Positions 1 through 6,421 of a stretch of 8,644 nt of DNA are shown piece by piece. The position numbers were made by a program, and so were the translations under genes. Position 1 is the first letter of the stretch. The number at the start of each line of letters is the position of its first letter. Location: positions 1-8,644 of the forward strand of contig JAFWVZ010000052.1 of assembly GCA_017523605.1 (NCBI GenBank), in the 5' to 3' direction. The stretch comes from Bacillota bacterium (GTDB lineage Bacteria; Bacillota; Clostridia; Peptostreptococcales; Anaerovoracaceae). The notes beneath the pieces are model-generated. The model had not been told where the DNA came from. It saw nothing but the letters and a program-made list of their open reading frames with translations, and did no database searches.

Positions 1-1
1 C

Positions 2-1081
2 GTGCTGCATGTTTCCCACCAGAACACCGGAGACAAGTGGTGCATCTACCCGATGTACGACTTCGCCCACCCGCTGGAGGACGCAATAGAGGGCATAACA
101 CATTCCCTCTGCACACTGGAGTTCGAGGACCACAGGCCGTTCTACGACTGGACGCTGCGCAGCCTTGACTGGCCGGAACCTCCCCAGCAGATCGAGTTCG
201 CCAAGCTCAACCTTACCAACACCATAATGAGCAAGCGCAACATAAAGAAGCTCGTGGAGCAGGGCCTTGTGGAGGGCTGGGACGATCCCAGACTCTGCAC
301 CATAGCCGGCATGAGGCGCCGCGGCTACACGCCGGAGGCCATACGCGCTTTCTGCGACGCGATAGGTGTTGCAAAGGCAAACAGCCTCATAGACATGAGC
401 CAGCTGGAGTACTTCGTCCGCGACGACCTTAAGAACAAGGTGGAGAGCCGCTTCGTCATCTCCAGGCCGATAAAGCTTACGATCACCAACTGGCCGGAAG
501 GAAAGACGGAGCTCTGCGAGATAGAGAACAACCCCAACGTGCCGGAGATGGGCAGCCGCAAGGTGCCTTTCGGCGGACACCTGTACATAGAGCAGGAAGA
601 CTTCATGGAAGTTCCTGCGAAGAAGTATTTCCGCCTGTATCCCGGCAACGAAGTGCGCCTTAAGGGAGCATACTTCGTTACCTGCACGGGAGTTGTAAAG
701 GACGAGGCCGGAAATGTTACGGAGGTCCTCTGCACTTACGACCCGGACACCAAGAGCGGAACGCACGGAGCGGACAGCCGCAAGGTAAAGGGCACCATCC
801 ACTGGGTAGAAGCGGACAGCGCCGTAGAAGTTCCGGTAAGAGAGTACGGATACCTTGCCTACCCCAACGAGGAGACCGGCAGGAACGAGTTCGACCCCAA
901 CTCCAGGACGGAGCTTACTGCGTACGCGGAGCCTTCCGTGGCGCAGGCTAAAGCCGGAGAACGCTTCCAGTTCTTCAGAAGCGGCTATTACATAGCGGAC
1001 AGCAGATTAAGCAAGGACGGAGCGCCTGTGTTCAACCAGATCGTAGGTCTTAAGTCGTCCTGGAAGCCGGAGCAGAAGTAA
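2..1081 (+). CDS. glnS: Glutaminyl-tRNA synthetase, 5'-truncated by the window edge
   Basis: Class I aminoacyl-tRNA synthetase that charges tRNA-Gln with glutamine in the cytoplasm. The 359 visible residues match the C-terminal two-thirds of bacterial GlnRS (about 550 residues in E. coli). They open inside the catalytic domain with the conserved KWCIYPMYDF and EGITHSLCTLEF blocks (residues about 12-41). The class I KMSKS signature follows in its GlnRS form, IMSKR (residues 75-79, bases 224-238), then VEGWDDPR and the GMRRRGYTPEAIR block. After that come the anticodon-binding beta-barrels, with PEMGSRKVPF and DSRKVKGTIHWV, and the terminal VFNQIVGLKSSW motif. The first in-frame codon is GTG, but homology clearly continues upstream, so this is not the real start. 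The protein ends with TAA at the usual place for the family. Its presence means the organism can charge Gln-tRNA directly. No frameshift seen. Confidence 0.97.
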   Translation: MLHVSHQNTGDKWCIYPMYDFAHPLEDAIEGITHSLCTLEFEDHRPFYDWTLRSLDWPEPPQQIEFAKLNLTNTIMSKRNIKKLVEQGLVEGWDDPRLCTIAGMRRRGYTPEAIRAFCDAIGVAKANSLIDMSQLEYFVRDDLKNKVESRFVISRPIKLTITNWPEGKTELCEIENNPNVPEMGSRKVPFGGHLYIEQEDFMEVPAKKYFRLYPGNEVRLKGAYFVTCTGVVKDEAGNVTEVLCTYDPDTKSGTHGADSRKVKGTIHWVEADSAVEVPVREYGYLAYPNEETGRNEFDPNSRTELTAYAEPSVAQAKAGERFQFFRSGYYIADSRLSKDGAPVFNQIVGLKSSWKPEQK

Positions 1082-1093
1082 TGCTGAGGAGCG

Positions 1094-1105
1094 GCTTTCG
1101 AAAGC
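1094..1105. repeat. 12-bp perfect palindrome just after glnS
   Basis: GCTTTCGAAAGC is a perfect inverted repeat 12 bases after the glnS stop. As RNA it could fold only into a short four-pair stem with a UCGA loop, and no T-run follows. It could be a weak 3'-end hairpin or a protein-binding site, or arise by chance. Function unknown. Confidence 0.35.
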
Positions 1106-1135
1106 AGGGAAACAACAAAGTTTTAGAAACAGAGC

Positions 1136-1182
1136 AATAGCGAAGTTCTTAAGTAATAACGAAGTTCAGTAATTTCGGAGTT
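1136..1182 (+). repeat. Imperfect 19-bp tandem repeat upstream of the lipoprotein gene
   Basis: Two adjacent 19-base units (1136-1154 and 1155-1173) agree at 14 of 19 positions and share the core CGAAGTTC, at 1141-1148 and 1160-1167. A degenerate partial third copy (TTCGGAGTT, 1174-1182) keeps roughly the same phase and contains the ribosome binding site of the next gene. The arrangement could be an operator with sites on successive helical faces, or slippage-derived sequence. The function is not known. Confidence 0.45.
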
Positions 1183-1187
1183 ATGAC

Positions 1188-2507
1188 ATGAAAAAACTAT
1201 TATCGATCTTATTAGCGGCAGCAATGGTATTAGGATTGTGCGGATGCACCATACAGCTCAGCACCACCAATACCATTCCGGGAAGGCCCGGCAGCGACGA
1301 CGGTCCGGACGGCCCGACTCCCTACGAGGAGCTTACGCTGGAAGAAAAGATGGCTTACAAGACCGTGGTGGAGCTTGTGCCCGCAACGGATTACAGCGCG
1401 GATCTTTTAGCGCCCGCGCAGGACGCCTCTTCCGGACTGTGGGGCTACATTACCCTTCAGGGCGAATGGAAGGTAGCGCCTAAGTACAAGGCAGCGGGTA
1501 TATTCAGCGGAGACTACGCCGTTGTAAACAACAATTACGACGACTGCATCTACGTAAACAGGGCCGGTGAAGAGGTCCTCAGCGCCGTGGACAAGAAGCC
1601 CATAAGATCCGCTACCGCGTTCTCGGACGGCATGGCAGCTGTTTCCACTACCATGGATTATGTCCAGAAATCATATTACGTTGACGTGGAAGGAAAGTCC
1701 GCGATAACCATAAAGAAACTCCCCGTTACCAGAGGCGTAAACTACAAGACCCTCCAGTATGTGGAGCTCGCTTCGCCGTTCAGAGACGGCAAAGCCGTCA
1801 TAATGCGCACCACGAACGCTACTCTCGTTGCGACCAACGAGGACAGATATCCCGAGATGGCCTACGTCCTGGACAGCACCGGAATGGTGCTTGCGCCGCT
1901 GCCTTCGGGCATGGACGCGTCGGCCGCGGGCTTCGACGACAACATGCTTGTCGTAGTTAAGAACGGAGAGGGACTCTACGGTCTGGCCTCCGACGGAGGC
2001 GCCCTGGTAGCTCCCTGCATCTACAAGAGCATCGCCCACTGCGAAGGCGGAATGTACCTGGTGCAGGATGCCGAAGGTCTCTACGGATACATGAACAAGA
2101 GCGGTCACAGAGTGATCGGATGCATATACAAGGAAGCGATGCCGTTCTCCGAGGGCCTTGCTGCTGTTAACGACGGCGAAGGCTGGGGATTCATAAACGA
2201 CATCGGCGAGACCGTCATCCCCTGCGAGTACGACAAGGTGGCCGCGCTCAAGACCGGATACAGCGGAGCGGACAGCGACAAGGGCGCTTTCAGCAGCGGC
2301 ATAGCCGTAGTTTCCAAGGGCAAGTACTGGGGATTCATAGACCCGGAGAACAACATCATAATGGCTGCCGAAGCGGACGAGTGCCCGGTAATGGCAGTTT
2401 ACGGCGGCTACATTTCGTTTAAGCTCAACGGATCCTACGGCGTAATAACCACCGAAGGCAAGTACGTTCTTAAGCCCGGTTTCGGCGCGATAGGCGAGTT
2501 CAGATGA
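1188..2507 (+). CDS. WG-repeat (KWG/WG beta-propeller-like) lipoprotein
   Basis: Predicted surface lipoprotein of 439 residues whose function is unknown. Residues 1-20 form a lipoprotein signal: charged MKK, a hydrophobic stretch, then the lipobox LCGC, with Cys20 as the probable lipidated residue. A Gly/Pro/Asp-rich tether follows (about 30-48). The rest is built from about eight WG-type repeats of roughly 30-45 residues. The clearest are GLWGYI (83-88), GLYGL (262-266), GLYGYM (297-302), GWGFI (332-336), YWGFI (380-384) and SYGVI (416-420), most followed by a turn and a V(A/I)PC-Y-type strand. WG repeats are known from many Clostridia and are thought to form extracellular beta structures that bind ligands or proteins; no enzyme motif is visible. 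ATG at 1188 is supported by CGGAG at 1176-1180 and by the signal sequence beginning there. The gene ends six bases before truA and may be the first gene of the operon. Confidence 0.9.
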   Translation: MKKLLSILLAAAMVLGLCGCTIQLSTTNTIPGRPGSDDGPDGPTPYEELTLEEKMAYKTVVELVPATDYSADLLAPAQDASSGLWGYITLQGEWKVAPKYKAAGIFSGDYAVVNNNYDDCIYVNRAGEEVLSAVDKKPIRSATAFSDGMAAVSTTMDYVQKSYYVDVEGKSAITIKKLPVTRGVNYKTLQYVELASPFRDGKAVIMRTTNATLVATNEDRYPEMAYVLDSTGMVLAPLPSGMDASAAGFDDNMLVVVKNGEGLYGLASDGGALVAPCIYKSIAHCEGGMYLVQDAEGLYGYMNKSGHRVIGCIYKEAMPFSEGLAAVNDGEGWGFINDIGETVIPCEYDKVAALKTGYSGADSDKGAFSSGIAVVSKGKYWGFIDPENNIIMAAEADECPVMAVYGGYISFKLNGSYGVITTEGKYVLKPGFGAIGEFR

Positions 2508-2513
2508 TCCGTC

Positions 2514-3287
2514 ATGAGGAATCTGCTGCTTAAGATACAGTACGACGGCTCGCTCTACCACGGTTGGGCAAGGCAGCCGGGTCTCAGGACCGTCTGCGGC
2601 AGGATGGAGGAAGTTCTTTCGGAGTATTTCTCCGTTCCTGTAGAGCTTGCGGGCGCCAGCAGGACCGACGCGGGCGTGCACGCCAACGGTCAGGCGGCCA
2701 CGCTTCTTACGGAGCTCGGAGTGCCTACGGACAAGGTCCCCGTGGTGTTCAATACGGCCCTTGCGGACGACCGCGTAGAAGGTCTGAGCGACATAAGGGT
2801 GCTTGACGCGCGCGAGATGCCGGAAGGCTTCCACGCCAGATTCGATTCCAAAGGCAAAAGATACATATACAGAATACGCAACAGCGAAACGCCGGACATT
2901 TTCCTTAAGCGTTACCGCTGGCAGATAACCAGGCCGCTCGACATAGACGCTATGAGAGCGGCATGTCCGTATGTGGAGGGTGAGCACGATTTCGCGTGCT
3001 TCCGCAGCAGCGGCAGCCAGGAAGGCAGCACCGTCCGCGAGGTCTACAGCCTGGACGTTAAGCGTCTGGAGGATGATCCCTCGGAGATACTGATAACGAT
3101 AGAGGGCAGCGCGTTCCTCTACAACATGGTAAGGATAATAACCGGAACGCTTGTGGAGACAGGTCTCGGAAAGCGCAAGCCGGAAGATATGGAACGTATC
3201 ATCGCGTCCAAGGACAGATCCAACGCAGGAATAATAGCGCCTGCCGGAGGACTGTGGCTGGACGAGGTGTTTTATCAGGAGCGTTGA
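2514..3287 (+). CDS. truA: tRNA pseudouridine synthase A
   Basis: Converts uridine to pseudouridine at positions 38-40 of the tRNA anticodon stem-loop. The 257-residue product is of normal bacterial length. It begins with the family's LLLKIQYDGSLYHGW block (residues 4-18). The catalytic motif GASRTDAGVHA follows, with the nucleophilic Asp at residue 52. Then come GFHARFDSKGKRYIYRI (105-121), containing the conserved active-site-region Tyr, HDF (158-160), and FLYNMVRIITGTLVETG (201-217), another TruA hallmark. All key residues are present. ATG at 2514 lies six bases after the upstream TGA, with no Shine-Dalgarno at the normal distance, so translation may depend on ribosomes finishing the lipoprotein gene. 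An ATGA overlaps that stop at 2504 but is in another frame. The dCMP deaminase gene follows after one base. Confidence 0.97.
   Translation: MRNLLLKIQYDGSLYHGWARQPGLRTVCGRMEEVLSEYFSVPVELAGASRTDAGVHANGQAATLLTELGVPTDKVPVVFNTALADDRVEGLSDIRVLDAREMPEGFHARFDSKGKRYIYRIRNSETPDIFLKRYRWQITRPLDIDAMRAACPYVEGEHDFACFRSSGSQEGSTVREVYSLDVKRLEDDPSEILITIEGSAFLYNMVRIITGTLVETGLGKRKPEDMERIIASKDRSNAGIIAPAGGLWLDEVFYQER
3277..3281 (+). promoter_or_regulatory. Ribosome binding site of the dCMP deaminase gene
   Basis: AGGAG inside the last codons of truA, seven bases ahead of the ATG at 3289. It fixes the start of the deaminase and indicates that the gene can recruit its own ribosomes despite the one-base gap. Confidence 0.7.
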
Positions 3288-3288
3288 C

Positions 3289-3744
3289 ATGGAACAGAAA
3301 AGACCCGACTGGGACGAATATTTCATGGAGATGGCGGAGCTTGCCCGCAAACGTACCACCTGCATAAGGCGCGGCGTGGGTGCCGTCATCGTTAAGGACA
3401 ACAGAGTAATAGCAACAGGCTACAACGGCGTCCCCAAAGGCATAAAGCACTGCTCGGAGGCAGGGTGCCTTCGCGAACAGCTTGGAGTTCCTTCCGGAAA
3501 GATGCACGAGCTCTGCAGGGGACTCCATGCCGAGCAGAACGCCATAATCCAGGCGGCATGCATGGGCCACGCCATAGAAGGCGGTACCCTTTACTGCACC
3601 ACGCAGCCCTGCATAATATGCACCAAGATGATAATCAACGCAGGCATTAAAAGGGTCGTCATTAAGGAGTCCTATCCGGACGAACTGGCACAGAAGATGG
3701 CGGAAGAGGCAGGACTTAAGATAGACGTCATCGAAAGCAAATAA
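3289..3744 (+). CDS. dCMP deaminase (ComEB type)
   Basis: Zinc-dependent deaminase that turns dCMP into dUMP, the substrate of thymidylate synthase. The 151-residue protein shows the full cytidine/deoxycytidylate deaminase signature: HAE at residues 80-82 (His80 zinc ligand, Glu82 proton shuttle) and PCIIC at 107-111 (Cys108 and Cys111 zinc ligands). The N-terminal WDEYFMEMAELARKRTTC block and GCLRE (59-63) before the active site are typical of the ComEB/dCMP deaminase branch rather than of cytidine deaminase or tRNA adenosine deaminase. In Bacillus the homologue is comEB, named for its place in a competence operon. No comE genes are seen here, so I leave the symbol empty. Length is normal and no residues are missing. 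It sits one base after truA and seven bases before the transglycosylase gene. Confidence 0.93.
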   Translation: MEQKRPDWDEYFMEMAELARKRTTCIRRGVGAVIVKDNRVIATGYNGVPKGIKHCSEAGCLREQLGVPSGKMHELCRGLHAEQNAIIQAACMGHAIEGGTLYCTTQPCIICTKMIINAGIKRVVIKESYPDELAQKMAEEAGLKIDVIESK

Positions 3745-3751
3745 CTGTTCC

Positions 3752-5089
3752 GTGGTGATAAAAGCATTAAAAGGCATAGGACGTGCCTTGTTCAGCCTCA
3801 TAGCGGTAGCTGTCTGCAGCGTGGTATTTTCCGCCGCGCTGCTTGTTCCCTATGCGGAAGCCGAGACAGCGGATCCGGAGAGGGTGGACACCGTGCATGC
3901 CGAGTACATGAAGGGCGACGTCTACGTAGACGGAAAGCTGATCTACGGCTGGACCATGGAAGACCCCGCTGTCGTTGTTGACGGCACTCTGTACATACCG
4001 CTTAGGCTTGCGGAAGAAAGCGTCCGCGCAGACGTAAAGAGCACGGTCGCTGCAGTCGCTTCCGCGGTGGAAGGCAGCACCATAGTTGCTTTTCCGGAGG
4101 CTCCGCAGGAAGAAGCTGAGGGATCCGCCGCACAGCAGACGGCCGCCACGGAGGCAGACGCGCTCAGCGGAGCGGACAACAAGGCGGATGAGAATGCCGC
4201 GGAGAGCACCGGAAACACAGTCGGAGTTATCGCAAAGCTTGCCGGAGAAGACGAACAGCAGGCTGCTGCGGAAGACTACAGTTTCTTCTCGCTGCACTTG
4301 GAAAAGACTCCGGGCCTGATAAAGCACGATACCGCCGGCAGCTTCAACGCAGCGGCAGGCTTTAAGAGCATTAACGGCACGCTTTTAAAGGATTCCAAGG
4401 ACCTTATACAGAGCGACAAGGGCGTATGGTACGGTTCGGAAGACTTTCTGGAAAAGAGCCTTGGCATAGATGTTTATTACACGGACGTCTGCGGCCTTTA
4501 CATAAGCACGGATCCGTCGGTAAGCGCAAAGCGCTGGGCGGACTCCAACCCCAACGAGACCTTCATTCCCGGCGTAGCCGAGTACATAAGGGTGATAAAC
4601 CGCAGGATCCCGGAAAAGACGGCGCTGGAATACAGCTACCTGTTCTGCCACGTTGCGGGGCAGTACAAGACGCTGGACCCGTCGCTGATATTCGCGGTGG
4701 TGTGGACGGAGAGCACCTTCGTCTACAACGCAGGCACCAACGCCCTGGGCCTTATGCAGGCGCTGCCTAAATACGCGGCTGCAAAGGGGTATACAAGGGC
4801 AATGCTTCTGGATCCGCATCACAATCTGGAGTACGGAGCGTACTTCCTGGATTCGCTTATAAAGCGCTTCAACGGAAACGTGGTATCCGCTCTGGCCGCG
4901 TACAACATGGGACCTGCAAGGGTCAGCGGACCGAACCATCATACGGGCTACACCAACGTTGTGACGCGCCGCCAGGGGCAGCTGTCCGACTGGCTGGCGT
5001 CCAAAGGCTACGGGACGCATTTCGTTGAACAGATAACTCTTATCGAGCCGGAGCCCGAAGCTCCGCAGCAGGAGACAAATGGTATATAA
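3752..5089 (+). CDS. Secreted lytic transglycosylase (SLT domain) with an N-terminal copper-amine-oxidase-like region
   Basis: Predicted to cleave the MurNAc-GlcNAc bond of peptidoglycan at the cell surface. Of 445 residues, 8-37 form a signal peptide or anchor ending in a plausible AEA cleavage site. Residues about 56-95 (VDGKLIYG, then VDGTLYIPLRLAEE) resemble a copper-amine-oxidase N-terminal-like wall domain. About 98-175 is an Ala/Glu/Asp-rich, probably disordered stretch. About 176-255 (WYGSEDFLEKSLGIDVYY) may be the remainder of that domain. The C-terminal part (about 275-415) is a family-1 SLT domain: WTES with catalytic Glu320, GLMQ (333-336), DPHHNLEYGAYFL (354-366) and AYNMGP (383-388). 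GTG at 3752 or the adjacent GTG at 3755 are the only suitable starts; neither has a good Shine-Dalgarno. The last 11 bases overlap scpA. The SLT call is firm; the N-terminal domain call is tentative. Confidence 0.92.
   Translation: MVIKALKGIGRALFSLIAVAVCSVVFSAALLVPYAEAETADPERVDTVHAEYMKGDVYVDGKLIYGWTMEDPAVVVDGTLYIPLRLAEESVRADVKSTVAAVASAVEGSTIVAFPEAPQEEAEGSAAQQTAATEADALSGADNKADENAAESTGNTVGVIAKLAGEDEQQAAAEDYSFFSLHLEKTPGLIKHDTAGSFNAAAGFKSINGTLLKDSKDLIQSDKGVWYGSEDFLEKSLGIDVYYTDVCGLYISTDPSVSAKRWADSNPNETFIPGVAEYIRVINRRIPEKTALEYSYLFCHVAGQYKTLDPSLIFAVVWTESTFVYNAGTNALGLMQALPKYAAAKGYTRAMLLDPHHNLEYGAYFLDSLIKRFNGNVVSALAAYNMGPARVSGPNHHTGYTNVVTRRQGQLSDWLASKGYGTHFVEQITLIEPEPEAPQQETNGI
5070..5074 (+). promoter_or_regulatory. 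Ribosome binding site of scpA inside the transglycosylase gene
   Basis: AGGAG four bases before the ATG at 5079. It lies within the transglycosylase reading frame and supports that ATG as the scpA start. Confidence 0.65.
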
Positions 5090-5825
5090 AGTAAAGCTCC
5101 AGTCCTTCGAAGGGCCGTTCGATCTGCTCGTCTATCTGATAGAGCAGAACCGGATGAGCGTCTACGACATAAAGGTCTCGGAGATAACAAGTCAATACAT
5201 GGAGTACATTCGCGAAGCCAAGAAGTACGACGTGGAAGTTGCCCAGGAATTCATGGTCATGGCCGCGGAGCTGATCGAGATAAAGTCGCGCATGCTCCTG
5301 CCCAGAGCTCCGGAAGAGCCCGGCGAAGAGCTGATGGAAGACCCGCGCAGCAGCCTTGTGGCCAGGATCCTGGAGTACAAGCAGTTCAAGGAGATAGCGG
5401 ACTTCTTAAAGGAGCAGGAGGAACTGAACCTTCACATCCACACAAAGCCCGCGGAGGACCTTTCCGAGTACACCGGGGAGGGCGAAGAGCTGCTCAAGGG
5501 CGACATGGACCAGTTTGCCAACGCATTCATGGCATTCCTGCTTAAAAAGCAGCGTCTGGAGGAGATGCACCGCACCTACGAACGTGTGGAGCGCGCAAGG
5601 ATGTCCATGGAGAACCGCATAACCCAGATGACGGAACTGTTCCGCACCAGAAAGGTGGTAAAGTTCTCCGAGATGATAAAGAACGACGATTCGCCCTTCA
5701 ACAGGGTAATAACCTTCATGTCCCTGCTGGAGCTTTTAAAGCAGCGTTCCGTTACGGCGGAGCAGAAGAAGCGCTTCGGCGACATAACCATAAAGCGTGT
5801 TGAAACGGGAGAAGCAAATGACTAA
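5079..5825 (+). CDS. scpA: Segregation and condensation protein A (kleisin)
   Basis: Kleisin subunit of the bacterial SMC-ScpAB condensin, which bridges the SMC heads and drives chromosome compaction and segregation on the nucleoid. The 248-residue product begins with the family hallmark FEGPFDLLVYLIEQNRM (residues 10-26), then VYDIKVSEIT and YDVEVAQEFMVMAAELIEIKSRMLLP, the N-terminal helical part that contacts the SMC neck. An acidic middle follows (about 77-145). The C-terminal winged-helix region that binds the SMC cap covers about 190-245 (VVKFSEMI, VITFMSLLELLKQ). Length is normal. It overlaps the transglycosylase gene by 11 bases and scpB by 8, so its translation is probably coupled to both. 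No smc gene lies in the window. Confidence 0.97.
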   Translation: MVYKVKLQSFEGPFDLLVYLIEQNRMSVYDIKVSEITSQYMEYIREAKKYDVEVAQEFMVMAAELIEIKSRMLLPRAPEEPGEELMEDPRSSLVARILEYKQFKEIADFLKEQEELNLHIHTKPAEDLSEYTGEGEELLKGDMDQFANAFMAFLLKKQRLEEMHRTYERVERARMSMENRITQMTELFRTRKVVKFSEMIKNDDSPFNRVITFMSLLELLKQRSVTAEQKKRFGDITIKRVETGEAND

Positions 5826-6408
5826 AGAAAAAATAAAATCGGTCCTGGAATCCCTGATGTTCGTTCTGGGAGAGCCCGTCTCCGCAAAGACAGCGGCGGA
5901 GCTTTTAAGCGAACCTGCTTCAGACATAGTAAAGATATTCAGAGATCTTGCGGAAGAGTACGAGGAGCGCGGCAGCGGCCTTCGGATACGCGAGATGGAC
6001 AAGTGCTTCCAGCTCTGCACCAACGCGGAGAACGACGACTACATACGCATGCTCTGCACGCCCGTTAAGGAGCGCAGGCTTTCGCAGTCCTCGCTGGAGG
6101 TGCTGGCCATAATCGCCTACAAGCAGCCTGTTACCAAGGCCCAGATAGACGCCGTGCGCGGCATACGCTCCGACAGAGTCCTGGAGAGCCTCATGCGCAG
6201 GGAGCTTGTAGAGGAGAGGGGCCGCAGCAGCGGCATAGGCCGTCCGTACCTTTACGGAACCACAATGCGCTTTCTAGAGCTTTTCGGATTCGAGAGCCTG
6301 AACGATCTTCCGCTGATAGAAGACATAGACAGCTTAACGCTGGACGACGAGGACTTCGAGGAGCCCATGCCGGACCAGCTTACCATTCCCGTAGGCGATA
6401 CCATCTAG
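5818..6408 (+). CDS. scpB: Segregation and condensation protein B
   Basis: Partner of ScpA; ScpB dimers bind the middle of the kleisin in the SMC condensin complex. The 196-residue protein has two winged-helix domains. The first begins KIKSVLESLMFVLGEPVS (residues 5-22). The second carries the most conserved family stretch, RLSQSSLEVLAIIAYKQPVTKAQID (87-111), followed by VRGIRSDRVLESL and the GRPYLYGTT / FLELFGFESLNDLP signature (141-165). I place the start at ATG 5818 rather than the in-frame GTG at 5797. It has GGGAG at 5807-5811 with six-base spacing, and homologues begin right at this point. The start overlaps the scpA stop by 8 bases. The tail after residue 166 is acidic, as usual for the family. 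Confidence 0.96.
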   Translation: MTKEKIKSVLESLMFVLGEPVSAKTAAELLSEPASDIVKIFRDLAEEYEERGSGLRIREMDKCFQLCTNAENDDYIRMLCTPVKERRLSQSSLEVLAIIAYKQPVTKAQIDAVRGIRSDRVLESLMRRELVEERGRSSGIGRPYLYGTTMRFLELFGFESLNDLPLIEDIDSLTLDDEDFEEPMPDQLTIPVGDTI

Positions 6409-6411
6409 GAG
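6407..6411 (+). promoter_or_regulatory. Ribosome binding site overlapping the scpB stop codon
   Basis: AGGAG begins within the TAG stop of scpB and lies ten bases before the ATG at 6422. It supports that start for the membrane protein gene. Confidence 0.6.
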
Positions 6412-6421
6412 CATCCGATAA

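Larger units (their letters stand above)
1082..1187. other. Intergenic gap between glnS and the WG-repeat lipoprotein gene
   Basis: This 106-base stretch is the only sizeable non-coding space in the window and is visibly more AT-rich than its surroundings, especially from about 1112 on. It is the likeliest place for a promoter driving the downstream run of genes, but I cannot point to a convincing -35/-10 pair. It holds a 12-bp palindrome at 1094-1105, an imperfect tandem repeat at 1136-1182, and the ribosome binding site of the next gene (CGGAG, 1176-1180, seven bases before the ATG). There is no stem followed by a T-run, so a classical intrinsic terminator for glnS is not evident. Confidence 0.6.

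Noticed and set aside
2504..2507. ATGA stop/start overlap at the end of the lipoprotein gene
   Set aside because: This ATG is in a different frame from truA; the truA motifs read from ATG 2514.
1671..3401. A 576-codon open frame on the minus strand across the lipoprotein and truA genes
   Set aside because: It lies wholly opposite two confidently identified genes. Its translation has no recognisable domain and an unnatural composition rich in Val, Tyr, Arg and His, and it spans a gene boundary. It follows from the codon bias of the + strand genes, which leaves few stops in that antisense frame.
755..4180. Recurring GGAGCGGACA-like string at about 765, 2265 and 4168
   Set aside because: It appears inside different genes, mostly encoding Gly/Ser-Ala-Asp, at irregular spacing; codon bias explains it better than a dispersed repeat.
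4086..4290. Low-complexity GC-rich stretch in the transglycosylase gene as a possible recombination scar or frameshift
   Set aside because: The frame stays open and correct on both sides, and the composition fits a disordered Ala/Glu linker.
3767..5020. Minus-strand open frames of 186 and 211 codons opposite the transglycosylase gene
   Set aside because: They are antisense to a well-supported signal-peptide and SLT-domain protein, have no family resemblance, and are explained by base composition.
5797..5817. GTG at 5797 as an upstream start for scpB
   Set aside because: ATG 5818 has GGGAG at a six-base distance and matches where ScpB homologues begin; the extra seven residues would encode the scpA end in another frame.
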